Shown one piece after another: positions 49,401-59,560 of a stretch of DNA of 64,000 nt. Source of the DNA: Lumnitzera littorea (lineage: Eukaryota; Streptophyta; Magnoliopsida; Myrtales; Combretaceae); the NCBI GenBank assembly GCA_024138015.1, contig JAMXBB010000011.1, forward strand, positions 73,040,522 through 73,104,521, written 5' to 3'. The notes beneath the pieces were generated by a model. That model had not been told where the DNA came from, did not search any database, and saw only the letters and a program-made list of their open reading frames with translations. The position numbers and the translations under genes were made by a program. Numbering within the stretch: position 1 is the first letter of the stretch; the number at the start of each line of letters is the position of its first letter.

Positions 49401-51553
49401 ACATATTTGTAGAGAATTCAGTTAACAGTTGCCCTCCAAAAACCCGTTAATGTCTCCCTTCTATATTTTTAATGAAATTAGTGCAGTTTGTTAGCTTCAA
49501 TCTGGAATTTATAGAGCACAGAAGTGCAACATGGGAGGATCTTACCATGTGAAAGCCATACATCACTCTAGATGCAGCAGACATCAGAAGTGCATTGAGG
49601 GAAGATGTTATATCGAACGAAGATTTAAATTTGATAGGTGAACCTTGACTTATGCAGTTTTGGCATAGACACAAAAATGTGGAGAAAAAATTTTGTATTA
49701 ATTAAAAGATTATAATGATACAGTAATTTGTAGGGTATTTATAGTTTTAGAACCTTAGAATTGATAAGGAAACAGAATAAAATCTAAGCATCAAGAATAA
49801 ATAAATCTAAGATAAAATTTCCTAAACTAATACAAAATCTTTCATAGCTGTACATCTTATGAAAATGGCTACCAAAATAGTGGCAAACAGCACAGTGGAT
49901 TGCTTTTATCGATATATTATGAGCTCCATGACATTTCATATATGAAAAGTTATAGCTTCTCAAAATCAACCGACTTACAAAGTAGAAAATAAAAAAAAAA
50001 ACAAAGCTCATCTGAACACGTCGTTTTTTATAGTCTAAATTGACCTCTTAAAGGTTTTTGATCATCTTTTAGCTTCTTCCGGTTCCGATGCATACTGCTT
50101 CTAACTTGATTCCCCTATTGTTACCGACTTCCCACTGTTCCATAAACTATAGGCCTAACTCGTCAGTGTCATATCTTGGTGCCAACAAAATTTGATTAAA
50201 CAGTGATAATTGCCGATATGAATTTCAGGTTACCATCTTCTGCAGCATGTCAAACATCATTGCCTATTTTTTATTACGCTTCTAAATTACTTAAATTGCA
50301 ATTAGGGTGAGGTTTCCATATATGAACCTTTGAGAATGCTGAAGAATATAAAATTTCTTCTGATGCCATCATGTTCATGCCATTATCAATAGGTGAGCCT
50401 GCGAGGATGCTGATATCAAGCTCGGAAAATGGACTTTCTCCACAGCAAACAGTTTGGGATCTATCAAGAGTTGTTCTTACGATTTCATCTTATCTCTCTG
50501 TGAGACTCTAATTGTTTTAACAGTTGTCTAACAGGCAGTACTTGTAGCAAATATTTCATGTAGTTAGCCAAGTGCCTTCATTTTCTTGGTTCAATATGTT
50601 CCATGATGGATATAATGGTGGGATCTTCTTCGACATAAGATATCGTCTAAATTTTCATATCATGTTTCGATCTTTTCATCCACTTTTCTTTTGCAAGCCA
50701 ATGATAATACACAAATTTACAGGTTCTGACCCATATCCTCCCAAAGGAAACACTAATTTGGAAGCTTCAAATGCTCCAATCAGCTTCTATGTACACAAAT
50801 TCCCGCATTCATGGTGTCAAAGCACAGACGCTTGTACTGATAAGGTTCTTACAGTAATTCTTCCACTTTAGATTTCTGATTTGCATGCTGACAATAACCA
50901 CATATTATACAGAAACTTCTGTTTGGCTTATTCATGCTGATTCCTGAAATGAATGAAGAGAAAAAAAGTTCATAGGATGCTGCAATCTTTGAAATCCTTT
51001 CTGATAAGCTTCTCTTGAAATAGGAGAAATAAGAAGGATTTCAGTAGTTCTCTTAAGTTGTATGCTGACATGACATCTGCGTAAACAAAATTCTAAGTCA
51101 ACTTTCTAGTCTTAAGAATGTTGGTTTCAAGGATAAGTAATTTTCTTTCTGCTCTCTAGATCTGTCCGTTCATACGGGGTAAAGTGCTTCACCGCAGGTC
51201 TAGCAGTGGATTCATTGTTCTTAGTTCTTTACATGTTGGGGGTCTTCACATGGACCTATTAATTTGTAGATAGCTGTACCCTGTGGCATTGCGTAGGCAG
51301 TTTGGATTCGAGGGTGATGCCTGACTCTCTTCTTCATAGATTTTGGGATCAGTAGTCAATTAGCTATTTGGAAAGAACTAGTCATTTGATCTTATATTAT
51401 GTTCGCATGAAACTGTATCTTATTATGGTTGCATCTGTTTTCAGTGGAAAGGACCAATGGCTTTCAAGCCGAGAAGAAATCGCAAGGTGCCAAGAAGCGT
51501 TGCCGCGATGTCGCATCCGGAAGTTCGATGAGAGTGGCCCTTTCCTCTTCATG
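40452..51553 (+). CDS. phytyl ester synthase / acyltransferase-like, chloroplastic; 5' eight exons
   Basis: Eight exons join in phase (386 codons): 40452-40899, 42012-42063, 43571-43626, 48609-48767, 49002-49106, 50393-50499, 50723-50844, 51445-51553, all with GT donors and AG acceptors. The product resembles plant PES1/PES2-type plastid proteins (Arabidopsis At1g54570 family). These transfer fatty acyl groups to phytol or diacylglycerol in thylakoids and plastoglobules. Residues 1 to about 60 look like a transit peptide. LPGMDGTGAGLVL is the oxyanion-side motif; VFDIWCLHIPAKDRTTF follows. VVGESLGACLALAVAARNP holds the serine nucleophile, and VLISGKDQWL the acid. The family's Gly-His-x motif near the domain end reads SGPFLFM, so the catalytic His seems replaced by Pro. 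Family members are usually about 700 residues with a C-terminal LPLAT acyltransferase domain; no exon for it is seen up to 53.8 kb, so the gene is truncated or its last intron extends past the window. Intron 3 contains the copia element. The ATG at 40452 is chosen over the upstream non-ATG reading. Confidence 0.8.
43770..44010 (-). repeat. copia 3' LTR (left)
   Basis: Read on the minus strand it starts TATTAGAATATTTTA and ends CAAAATTTTATA; the ends are TA...TA rather than TG...CA. Its U3 part holds two imperfect tandem units (43856-43938 and 43939-44010), each starting TATTAGAATATTTTA on the minus strand. Confidence 0.9.
44011..44021 (-). promoter_or_regulatory. copia polypurine tract
   Basis: The minus strand reads TTGAGGGGGAG immediately before the 3' LTR, the expected plus-strand priming site for element replication. 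Confidence 0.85.
44072..45706 (-). pseudogene. copia reverse transcriptase and RNase H
   Basis: The frames 45706-45515, 45502-45038 and 45019-44072 are successive parts of one polyprotein separated by stop codons; the first break turns a Trp of the NIWWKEAM-type motif into a stop. Reverse transcriptase hallmarks are GTWTVEDLP, GSKWVYKIKYNSDGS, YQMDVHNVFLHG and the active-site motif YVDDLVIA. The RNase H part has YCDSDWESCPLTQRSLTG, KTKKQHTVSRSSAKAEY and TKHIEIDCHFIRD, ending in VDIFTKALG. All blocks are in the normal copia order. It is non-functional because of the stops. Confidence 0.9.
45997..47239 (-). pseudogene. copia protease and integrase
   Basis: The protease active site WIIDSGASQHMTG is near the start of the 47239-46379 frame, followed by the GAG-pre-integrase motif LWHRRMGHPS and the zinc-binding pair CDICLRAKQ. 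The integrase core has HCDLWEPY and RSDNGTEF, which carry the first two catalytic Asp residues. A break near 46379-46293 is followed by the end of the core (ARALRFQANLPIKCWGECVLTAAYLINRTP). The integrase is therefore split between frames. A frame gap of about 290 bp (45707-45996) separates it from the reverse transcriptase. Confidence 0.88.
47430..48263 (-). pseudogene. copia gag with zinc knuckle
   Basis: The ATG at 48263 begins MTSEGKKPTSPYLLTSSDNP, the usual copia N-terminal motif, followed by YYDEWARAMRTSLRAKKKFGFIDG. A Trp codon after TELED has become a stop (48048-48050), after which the frame resumes (WTVNSMLVSWMLNTIEP). A second stop lies at 47637. Near 47497-47456 the minus strand encodes CSHCKREGHDSETC, a CX2CX4HX4C zinc knuckle. 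The N-terminal motif suggests the Ale/Bianca-type copia branches, but I cannot place it firmly. Confidence 0.85.
48283..48300 (-). promoter_or_regulatory. copia primer-binding site (initiator tRNA-Met)
   Basis: The minus strand reads TGGTATCAGAGCCTGGTT directly against the 5' LTR with no spacer. It is complementary to the 3' end of plant initiator tRNA-Met, the standard copia primer. Confidence 0.92.
48301..48548 (-). repeat. copia 5' LTR (right)
   Basis: This 248-bp LTR has the same TA...TA termini as its partner. It carries a 7-bp AAGAAAA-type insertion near its inner end relative to the left copy. It should contain the element promoter, with the U3 tandem units at about 48395-48476 and 48477-48548. 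Confidence 0.9.
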
Positions 51554-53820
51554 GTAAGGCCTTTTCCAACACCACCGGAATACCCTCACGCATAATAGTT
51601 TGTGTTCCAACGTCATGTTTAGCCAAAAATAAATAAATAAATAAAATCATGATTTCCGAGCTTATGCATATGCACTGTGAAATTTGACTCACTTAGATTT
51701 AGCAAAGCAGCAGCAGGAGCGATACCATCACATAAAACATTATTATAAGAAATGTAAAAACAAAAGATAGAAAGAATTTGTAGGTCATGGTGTTTCTTTG
51801 ACCATGTTTCTCTTTAAATTCATATCTTGCAATTCTTGCTTATAAATTTGCGTAATTCATGCCATTGATTTGCTTATGCTGTTCGTCATTCGAACGCCTC
51901 CATCAAGGGGGAAAAAAATAAAATCCAATGTGTAAATACACATCGGTACTCAAATGAAATTCTGTGGCCCAAGCACTAATAATAAAGGCTAAATAAGGAT
52001 TAGAAGTCTAGGCTGTTAGCGCATCTAAAACATGTAAAAAAAAAAAATAACTAGTGGCTGCTAGCACTTAATATAATATGGCATTCATACTAAGAGTGGC
52101 CAATCGTTCCAAAAAAATAAAATAAAATAAATACTAAGAGCCGCCAAAAAAATACCAAAAATACACGTCAGGTTTTCCAGGAATTCATTCGAATCTCTTA
52201 AGTGTCATTCGATATGGAGATTAAAGGTTGCATATTTCTTTTTGTGCGAATTGCAAATACACTTGGAAAAACTATTTCTTAGGTGCATATAGATCTCCAA
52301 TTGTAAAAACATGCCTATGTAACAGCAATGAATAGTGATTCTTGCATAATTTCACAACCCTCAATTCTTCCAACAAGGTCTAAGTGCTTTTCCTCTCTCG
52401 AAACTCTATCTAGTACACACAATAGTGTATATATTCATATATATTATATAGGGATGGAGAAAAAAATTTACCAAGCCAAACCAATATGCAAATCAAATCA
52501 AACCAAAAATTTATGGTTAGTTTCAAAGAACAAGTCAAACCAATTTGTAAAACCAAACAAAACCATATTAGAAAAACATAATAATATTTTACTCATAAAT
52601 AGAAAGTTCTTTTATTATAGTATAGCACTTAAAAGAATTTTTAATTTAAATTTAATGAAATATATATGTATTCAACTTTTGTTTTCAGAATTTATAAATT
52701 ATATCTATATATATCAACCCAAAAATATACTATGTGCTAGTTTAATTTATAAACGAAATTAATTGTAAATGGGCATTTAAAATTTCTTAGTTATTTGGAT
52801 ATTAACTCCATCAATGTCTTATATGATATCAATATTTATTATTATTAAATAAATTTAGTATTTTTCATACGAGATTATATGTGGTGCAAATATGTTACTA
52901 GATTGCAAAATGTGGTTTAATCCATAAATCGAATTGAAGTTTTATGATTTGAAAAAAATTATAATTTGAATTGTATGATTTAATTAAAAATATAAAAAAA
53001 TGAATTGTATTTTTATGATTTACCTTGCTTGAGAGGGAAAATTTGAATCAAACTAAGATATACCCACCTTTACATATGTATGTGTGAATGTGCATGCATA
53101 CTATTGATTTAAAGCTGCAAACCCTTGTACATAAAGCAAAAAGTAATAATAAAACACGAAATGGAACTGTCAAAGCCTAATGCATGTTGTGGTTAACCTT
53201 TTGCTCATTTACTTGTCTATTTATGCCAAGTCTCATCTAAATTCAAAACAAATATTTAACAATTCTCCACTTGCCATGAAATTTGAATAACTCAATACTA
53301 TTACTCATTCACCTAAACAAAACTAACGATGTAGGTCATTCAATTCGGTTTTGCTAAACTTCACCTTCAAGCTATCTAGTATACTATGTATACCAACAAG
53401 TCTTTATGGTCCTATGCTAACATGATATCATCTATCTACTCAACTAATATACTCATTTATGAATATTGACACCTATATCACTTCACTCTTCCAATCAACA
53501 TATTCTATGTCACTGTATATGTCTTGGATCTTGTTAAGTTCTATATTCCTCCTAACTTTCTTCATTTTAGGACTTTGTGCAACACTTAAGCAAAGTAAAA
53601 TGTACTTTTTTTCATACAGTCAACATATCTATTACTATCATAGTTCATAGATAACAACATAAGTATGGGTATCTTGAACTATGATATTTTAATAGGATTT
53701 ATCTATACATTAAGCCTTGAAAAAGAAATGATTTTTTTATAGGTTTCAACATAATCTTCTTTACGAGCATTTAGTAAATTGAATATGATACTAGAAATAT
53801 GTTTTCTAATGGAAACTTAC
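51554..53820. other. sequence after exon 8, no further exon found
   Basis: I searched this stretch for continuation of the acyltransferase gene and found none. It is AT-rich; the open frames at 52328-52762 and 53459-53650 lack motifs. From about 53230 it resembles decayed retroelement or intergenic DNA. Confidence 0.4.
52450..53075. mobile_element. possible small DNA element
   Basis: A GGGATGGAGAAAAAAATTTACC start with CCAAACCAA words, and an end reading TTTGAATCAAACTAAGATATACCCACC, recall non-autonomous elements whose ends contain AACCAAACC/GGTTTGGTT motifs. Terminal repeats are too eroded to align with confidence. Confidence 0.25.
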
Positions 53821-54324
53821 TGTCATGGTCTAAGGCTTTCTTTAGCACACAAATTGACTATGTGGCGACTATCTTACTTCTGCAATAGTAAGCAAGCCTA
53901 ACTGCATGTAATGGTAGCCAACAAGGCCTAAACTTGTAAGTAACACAACTAAGGAAAAAAAGCCAATAGATTATAAGGGACACAAGCACGAATGGAAAAA
54001 GGAATAGCACACTTTTATTAATTCTGACAGTAATACAAGGCTGCAACGGGTGTGCATGGGAGTACAGTATATGTAACAGGTGCCACCGATTATGATCAAC
54101 CAACGTGGTGAGTAAGAGCTTCAATCTAGAAGCGTACTCACATTAAAACTGATAGGATGAGACATTAAAACTGGTGAAATGACACAACTTTCTAAAAGTG
54201 GAAATTTCTAATAATAGTAAGGTTCTATCTATACAAAAATAAAATCCCCCCTTATATTACAATATGTACAAAAGAATGGCCTCTTATTAGTATAAGTATC
54301 TTACAAAAAGGGACCACCTTGACA
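53821..54324 (-). repeat. chromovirus 3' LTR, 504 bp
   Basis: On the minus strand it starts TGTCAAGGTGG and ends ACCATGACA. The ends form a perfect 5-bp inverted repeat TGTCA/TGACA. The polypurine tract (AAGTGGGGGAGGA on the minus strand, 54325-54337) abuts it, which fixes the inner edge. The bases outside are CTTAC (53816-53820). Confidence 0.85.
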
Positions 54325-54344
54325 TCCTCCCCCACTTAATTCTA

Positions 54345-54785
54345 TTAACGTCCTCGGCAATATGTATTGAAGCTTAAATCTAGTGGCGGAGATCTTTTGG
54401 CTAGCAAGAATGACTTTCTCTCGGATAAGGACTTTAGATCTTCTTTAGTTTCCCAGTTAGTATCTTCTTCTCCTCGATCTCTCCACTTGACCAAATATTC
54501 TTTATGATTTTCTCCAGTGGAGGGATCTATGACTTTTCGCTTTGCAAGGATGTCTTCCATGGCTTCACTTAGGTTGAACTTGATCTTAACGTGTGACTGC
54601 TTGGACACACCGTGAGATGGGTCCTCCATGTCTGGATAATATGGCTTCAAGATGCTGACATGAAAAACTGGATGGACCTTCAACCACGCAGGAGGCTCGA
54701 CCTTGTAAGCTACTCTTCCAATCTTTGATATGATAGGAACTGGACTAATGTATTTTTGGATCAATTTTCTATCCTTGTTCCTCAA
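54345..54785 (-). pseudogene. chromodomain end of the chromovirus polyprotein
   Basis: The frame contains the integrase C-terminal block (KYISPVPIISKIGRVAYKV, LKVHPVFHVSILKPY). The chromodomain follows (DILAKRKVIDPSTG, EYLVKWRDRGEEDTNWET). Its stop is at 54345, nine bases from the polypurine region. Chromodomains in this position are thought to guide integration to heterochromatin. This is the best preserved part of the element. Confidence 0.88.
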
Positions 54786-55546
54786 TGATCTGACCTGTTC
54801 TGGAAGAAGCTTTATGAGGACCCGATCTCCAACATTGAACTCTCTAGGTCGGTGGTTCTAATCTGCCCAATTCTTCATTCTCTTGGAAGCCTTTTTAAGG
54901 TACACTTTTGTTGTTTCTGAACTTTGCTTCCAATCCCTAGTGAATTGATAAGCTCTTGGGCATCTCCCGGTGTATGGTGCTGCCACTGTGTGGGGTAACA
55001 GTGGTTGCTGACCCGTAATGATCTCTATAGGGCTCTTGTTAAAGGAAGAGCTTTACTGGATGTTGAGATAGAATTGGGCGATATTTAGTAAGTCAACCCA
55101 ATTCTTATAGTAAGCACTGACAAAGTGCCAAAGGTACTCCTTTAACAACCCATTGAATCTCTCTGTTTGTCCGTCACTCTACAGATGGTAACTGGAGGTT
55201 ATGCTCAGCTCAAAGCCCAGGAGTTGGAACAACTTTATCTAAAACTTCCCTATGGGTGAGATGCTCTCCTATGGGTGAGAGGGTACAAGAAGTGGCTCCA
55301 AGAGGCCTGCCACCTTCTGCCACTCAACTTTATCCTGCTGGCAGGTTAAGCAAGTCTTCATATAAGTCATCACATCCTCCTTCATATTTGGCTAGTAATA
55401 GCCCTCCTTTAACAAGTTCCATGTCTTATGCCAGCCAGGATGTCCAGCCCACAAAGTATCATGGCACTCTCTCATGAGTGCCCTTCTTAAGTTACTCGCC
55501 TTCGGGACATACAATCGGTGCCCCTTTGTGTAAATGAGGCCGCCTT
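54786..55546 (-). pseudogene. chromovirus integrase with core deletion
   Basis: The zinc-binding part is present (ECHDTLWAGHPGWHKT, TCLTCQQDK). After PSHP, a stop and ESIS, the frame jumps directly to PIGKF and LFQLLGFELSITSSYH. The segment that should hold the first two Asp residues of the D,D-E triad is missing, about 75 residues by comparison with the family. SDGQTERFN with the third catalytic residue follows. Several stops occur. The junction lies at about 55243-55275, where CTATGGGTGAGA occurs twice on the plus strand. Confidence 0.75.
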
Positions 55547-56974
55547 CTACCTAAAATCTGTACGTCTTCCCTTCTCAACTAACTGCTTGATATTTTTGGC
55601 CAATAAGTCTTGACCTATGTGTTGCTTAATCTGCTCTTGAATTGAAGTTGAGATTTGACTCGCCGATTGGTGTACAATCTGTGTTAAGAATGTTAAATCA
55701 GCTCGCCTACTTAAAGCATCTACCACTTGATTAGTCTGTCCACTACAGTACTCAATCTCCATATCAAACTCTGTAAGAAACTCTTGCCATCTTGCTTGTT
55801 TGGCTGAAAGCTTCGATTGAATCAATATATGGCTAGCAACAGAATTGTCTATCTTCACTAAAAACTTAGATCCTAGTAAATAGTGTTTCCAAGTCCTTAG
55901 ACAGTGAATAATTGCAAGTAACTCCTTCTCTTAGGCTGAGTACTTGTGCTCTGTTTGATTCAGCTTCCTACTCTCATATGCCACTAGATGACCCGCTTGC
56001 ATCAACATTCCACCCAATGCAATGTTTGAGGCATCCGTGTGGACTTCAAAAGGCTTAGAAATGTCAGGAAGTGCGAGTACTGGCTCCTCCGTCACTATAC
56101 TCTTCGACTCCTCGAAGGCATTTTGACATATCTCATCCCATGACCATGCTTAGTCCTTCTTCAATGGATCTGTGAGGGGTGTAACTCGACGGGAATATCC
56201 CTCAATGAATCTTTTGTAATAATTTGCGAGTCCAAGGAAGGGTCGCAACTCTGTTACACTCTTAGGCATTGGCCATTGCCTGATTGCTTTTACCTTTGCC
56301 ATATCCATTTGAATCCACCCTTCTTCAACAACATGACCTAAGAAGTTGATGCGCTTCTCAGTAAAGGCACATTTCTCATGCTTCATGTACAAATGATTCT
56401 CCTGCAGCTTCTTGAAAACCATTCGTAAGTGCTTCACATGGTCCTGTAATGTCCTGCTATATACAACAATGTCGTCTAGATAAACGACTACAAATTTGTT
56501 GAGATATTCACAAAATACATTATTCATTAAGGTACAAAACGTTGCAGGAGCATTAATGAGACCGAAAGGCATCACTAAGAACTCATAAGTGCCATACCGA
56601 GTTACACACGTCATTTTAAGCTCATCCCCCTTAGCAATGCAAACCTAATGATAGCCTGAGCGAAGATCCAGTTTTGTAAAATACTTAGCCCCACTTAGTT
56701 AATCAAACAAATCAGCAATTAGAGGAATTAGGTAATGATTCTTCACCGTCAGCTTGTTTAGAGCCCGATAGTTAATACATAATCTCAAACTCCCATCCTG
56801 CTTCTTTTGAAATAGAACAAGAGCCCTGTATGGTGCTTTTGAGAGTCGAATGAGGCCTGCCTCTAACAACTCATCCAATTGCTTCTTTAATTCGGCAAGT
56901 TTGGGAGGCGACATTTTGTAAGGAGCTCTGGTGGGTGGTTTAGCACTGGGAATCAACTCAATTTCGTAGTCCAC
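55547..56974 (-). pseudogene. chromovirus reverse transcriptase and RNase H
   Basis: The frame 56974-56699 has PYKMSPPKLAELKKQLDELL and LRLCINYRALNKLTVKN. The frame 56614-56150 has FGLINAPATFCTLMNNVF, the active-site motif VVYLDDIVVYS, KCAFTEKRINFLGHVV and FLGLANYYKRFI. The RNase H end (ARWQEFLTEFDMEIEYCSG, NQVVDALSRRADL) is in 55858-55547. Stops at 56698, 56149 and around 55935 interrupt it. All blocks are in gypsy order. Confidence 0.88.
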
Positions 56975-57639
56975 TAACCATGAGGAGGTAATTCCTTTGG
57001 GAGCTTGTTAGGCATCACATAATCGTACTCTTTTAGGACCCTTTTTATTACCTCTGGTATCTCCGTCTTTCTTGCTTCCTCTTTCTCTGTAAGGAAAGCC
57101 AGGAAAGTTGGCTCTTGATGTTTAAGCCCTCTCTTAAATTGGAGCACTAATAACATCATAGCCCCAATATTCTTCCCTTCCTTACCATTGTTGTTTGCCC
57201 TGTTCCTCTGAACTATCACACATCAAGGCTTTTCACCTATGAATAACAAGCAATCTGTTGCGGGCATGGGAGCAACTCTAGCTTATCTCAAGAAATCTAT
57301 TCCAAGGACTATACTGAAGTCATCTAATGGAATAGTTGTGAAGTTAAGATTTTCACTCCAATCTCCAACCCTTACTTTCACTCCTCTTGCAACTCGTTGG
57401 ACGGGGCAGGCCTTAGAGTTAATAGCTTTAATTTAGCTAGTGTCATTAGCAAGCACTAACCTTAACCTTTCCGCCTCAAGCACATCAATGAAGTTGTGTA
57501 TAGCACCAGAGTCTACCATTGCATTGGCACTCTTGCCATTGATGTTTAACTGGACATACATCAACTCATTATTATTCTTGGGCTTACGTTGCACTGAGGA
57601 ACTCTTTCCAACAGCCAACAACATATGCAATGTGCCCAT
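56975..57639 (-). pseudogene. chromovirus protease and linker
   Basis: The frame from 57639 has VQLNINGKSANAMVDSGAIH, with the aspartic protease signature D-S-G, followed by NFIDVLEAERLRL. The linker continues in broken frames to 56974 (RNRANNNGKEGK, then FLAFLTEKEE and MPNKLPKELPP), leading into the reverse transcriptase. Confidence 0.75.
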
Positions 57640-57681
57640 TTGAGGCTGATCCTCTCCATCACTCCCCGACTCATCATCTTG

Positions 57682-58853
57682 CTAGATACTCTCTACTTTT
57701 TGTGCCATAGCATTGAATGCTGCCTTATGTGGACACTCAGTTACTTTGTGTTGGCCATTACACGAGAAACACGAGAATGAGGGCTTCTTACCTCCATTGG
57801 TTGCCCCACTCTTTCCGGATTGGTGAGAGTTATAGGATTTCCTTTGACTCCCTCCAGTATTATTACTGTTGCTACTTGAACTTGGGGCTCCCCCAATCTT
57901 GGGTTTACCCAACTTGACCAACTTTCCACCTTCGTATCCTGTCAATACATTCTTTTCTTTATTGTCATAAGTGTAGTTAGTCAAGCGCTCAGCTATTGCC
58001 TGTGCTATAGCCAAGTTAGTAACTCGTTGTCTCTGCAACTCATTCCTAGCATAAGGCTTCAGTCCTTCTAGGAAATAGAATAGCTTATCATCTTCGGCCA
58101 TGCTCTTATTGTCCAACATTAATGTTAAGAACTCATGGACATACTTTCTAATGTCATTACCCTATCAAAGTTCTCTCAACTTCTTTTGGCATTGTACTCA
58201 ACATTCTCAGGGAAAAAATGAGCTCGCAACTCAGCCTTCAACTCAACCCATGTATTTACATAAGCGTTGCCATTTTGGATATCCTCATATTTGGTGCGCC
58301 ACCACAGTTTGACATCACCAATTAAGTACATTGTAGCCATGGTGACCTTTGATCTCTCATCATTTGTCCCCACAGTAGCGAAGTATTGCTCCATATCAAA
58401 TAGAAAGTTCTCTAACAACTTCGTATCCCTTACGCCAGTGAATGCCTTGAGCTCAGGCATGTTTAGATGTCCTGCATGAGCAAGAACATGAACGGGGGCA
58501 GGGATAGGAGCATTTCCCACAACCCAAGTCAAAATAGCTACTTATGCTAGTAACTTTTCAATAGTCTCAATTGAGGCACGAGTAATAACTTGTCTTCTCA
58601 CGTCTTCTACTTGAGTCTCTAAGTGTTGTATTGCCTCATCGGTCGTTATGTGCATTTCTCCCCTGAGGGTTTGCACTGTAACACCAAAATTCTCAACCAT
58701 CTCGGTCATCTTAGCATTCATCTCCTAATGATTGCCCTCAACTTTAGCCACTCTTACTGACAATGTGACCAAATCATCTATTCACTTAGACAATCCCCTA
58801 AGGATTTCCTCAAGGCTATCTAGCCTCTTGCTCACTTCCTCTTGTCATGTCAT
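57682..58853 (-). pseudogene. chromovirus gag with coiled coil and zinc knuckle
   Basis: From the ATG at 58853 there is a stop at codon 3, then a heptad-rich stretch (LDSLEEILRGLSK, VRVAKVEGN, MVENFGVTVQTLRGEM) that looks like a coiled coil. The capsid-type region is in 58532-58176 (LKAFTGVRDTKLLENFLFDM, ATMYLIGDVKLWWRTKYEDI). After a break the frame 58119-57682 has the end of gag, a Ser/Asn-rich linker and the zinc knuckle CFSCNGQHKVTECP (CX2CX4HX4C type). Stops and a frameshift inactivate it. Confidence 0.8.
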
Positions 58854-58871
58854 GGCCGTTCTCGCTAGAAT

Positions 58872-58890
58872 AACCTAGGCTCTGATAATA
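58872..58890 (-). promoter_or_regulatory. degenerate tRNA-Met primer-binding site of the chromovirus
   Basis: The minus strand reads TATTATCAGAGCCTAGGTT, two changes from the usual TGGTATCAGAGCCTAGG form, about 20 bases ahead of the gag start. The adjoining sequence on the right is not the element's own LTR. Confidence 0.6.
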
Positions 58891-59560
58891 TATTTATTTT
58901 TAGAATTTTTTAAAGCCAATTAATGAGGATAATTCAGATAGAAACATGTGCTTATTAAATGCGTTCAGGTACAAATTTAGGTTTTGAATATGATTAATAG
59001 ATGGGTTATATTACGAGTTCATGCTTTCATGTTAGAATCAATTTAAATTTGAATGCAAACCTAATGTGCTTAGGTCACTTACTAACCACTAGGGCTTACC
59101 TTGTATTTAGGGATGGGTCCTTCTCGTAGAGAAGATATAGGAATGAAGGGGTTCCTAACACAACCGAAGGCCAAATCGAGGATATGACTTATCAAGGCTC
59201 ATAATTAGACTCATATCATACACTCGATATGACTCACAAATGGTAGTAATGAGGGTACTTGCTATTTATTTCTAGCTAAGGTAGGAACTAGATAAAAGTA
59301 GAGGGGGGGAGTTCAAGTGCAATGTAATGAATTGAAGAAGTGAACAAAATTTCAATAATGAAGAAGAGGATGATGTCTACTTGTCTACATTAGCCTTTAT
59401 ATACTTAATAATTTAGGGTAGCTTACTAAAATAGGAAAATGAAGAAAAGAGTACAAATTACGAGGAATATATACATAAATAGGGTTACGCGCAAAAGGAA
59501 TGTTGAGAAAAGAAATCCCATTAGTTGGTGCCTACTATGATTGTTAGAGCATGGCCTCTG
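58891..59560 (-). repeat. LTR-like segment between two gypsy elements
   Basis: On the minus strand a TATATAAAGG TATA-box-like motif at about 59395 is followed by a pyrimidine-rich leader (CATCATCCTCTTCTTC). This is typical of an LTR promoter. The segment does not match the chromovirus 3' LTR. It may be the 3' LTR of the decayed element to its right, or an LTR of a third element exchanged into this place. Boundaries are approximate. Confidence 0.4.

Larger units (their letters stand above)
53821..58890 (-). mobile_element. Ty3-gypsy chromovirus, 5' LTR missing
   Basis: On the minus strand the order is primer site, gag with zinc knuckle, protease, reverse transcriptase, RNase H, integrase, chromodomain, polypurine tract and 3' LTR, i.e. 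Ty3-gypsy order with the C-terminal chromodomain of chromoviruses. The 3' LTR is well defined at 53821-54324. To the right of the primer site at 58872-58890 there is no copy of that LTR; the flanking sequence is unrelated. Stops, frameshifts and an integrase-core deletion make it non-autonomous. Relative to the host gene it lies beyond exon 8 in antisense orientation. Confidence 0.85.

Noticed and set aside
50572..50871. 99-codon open frame spanning exon 7 of the acyltransferase-like gene
   Set aside because: The real exon uses a different frame from 50723, fitting the splice phases and family motifs.
57239..58479. Plus-strand open frames across the chromovirus gag and protease
   Set aside because: They are shadows of the minus-strand gag, whose zinc knuckle and capsid-type motifs are clear.
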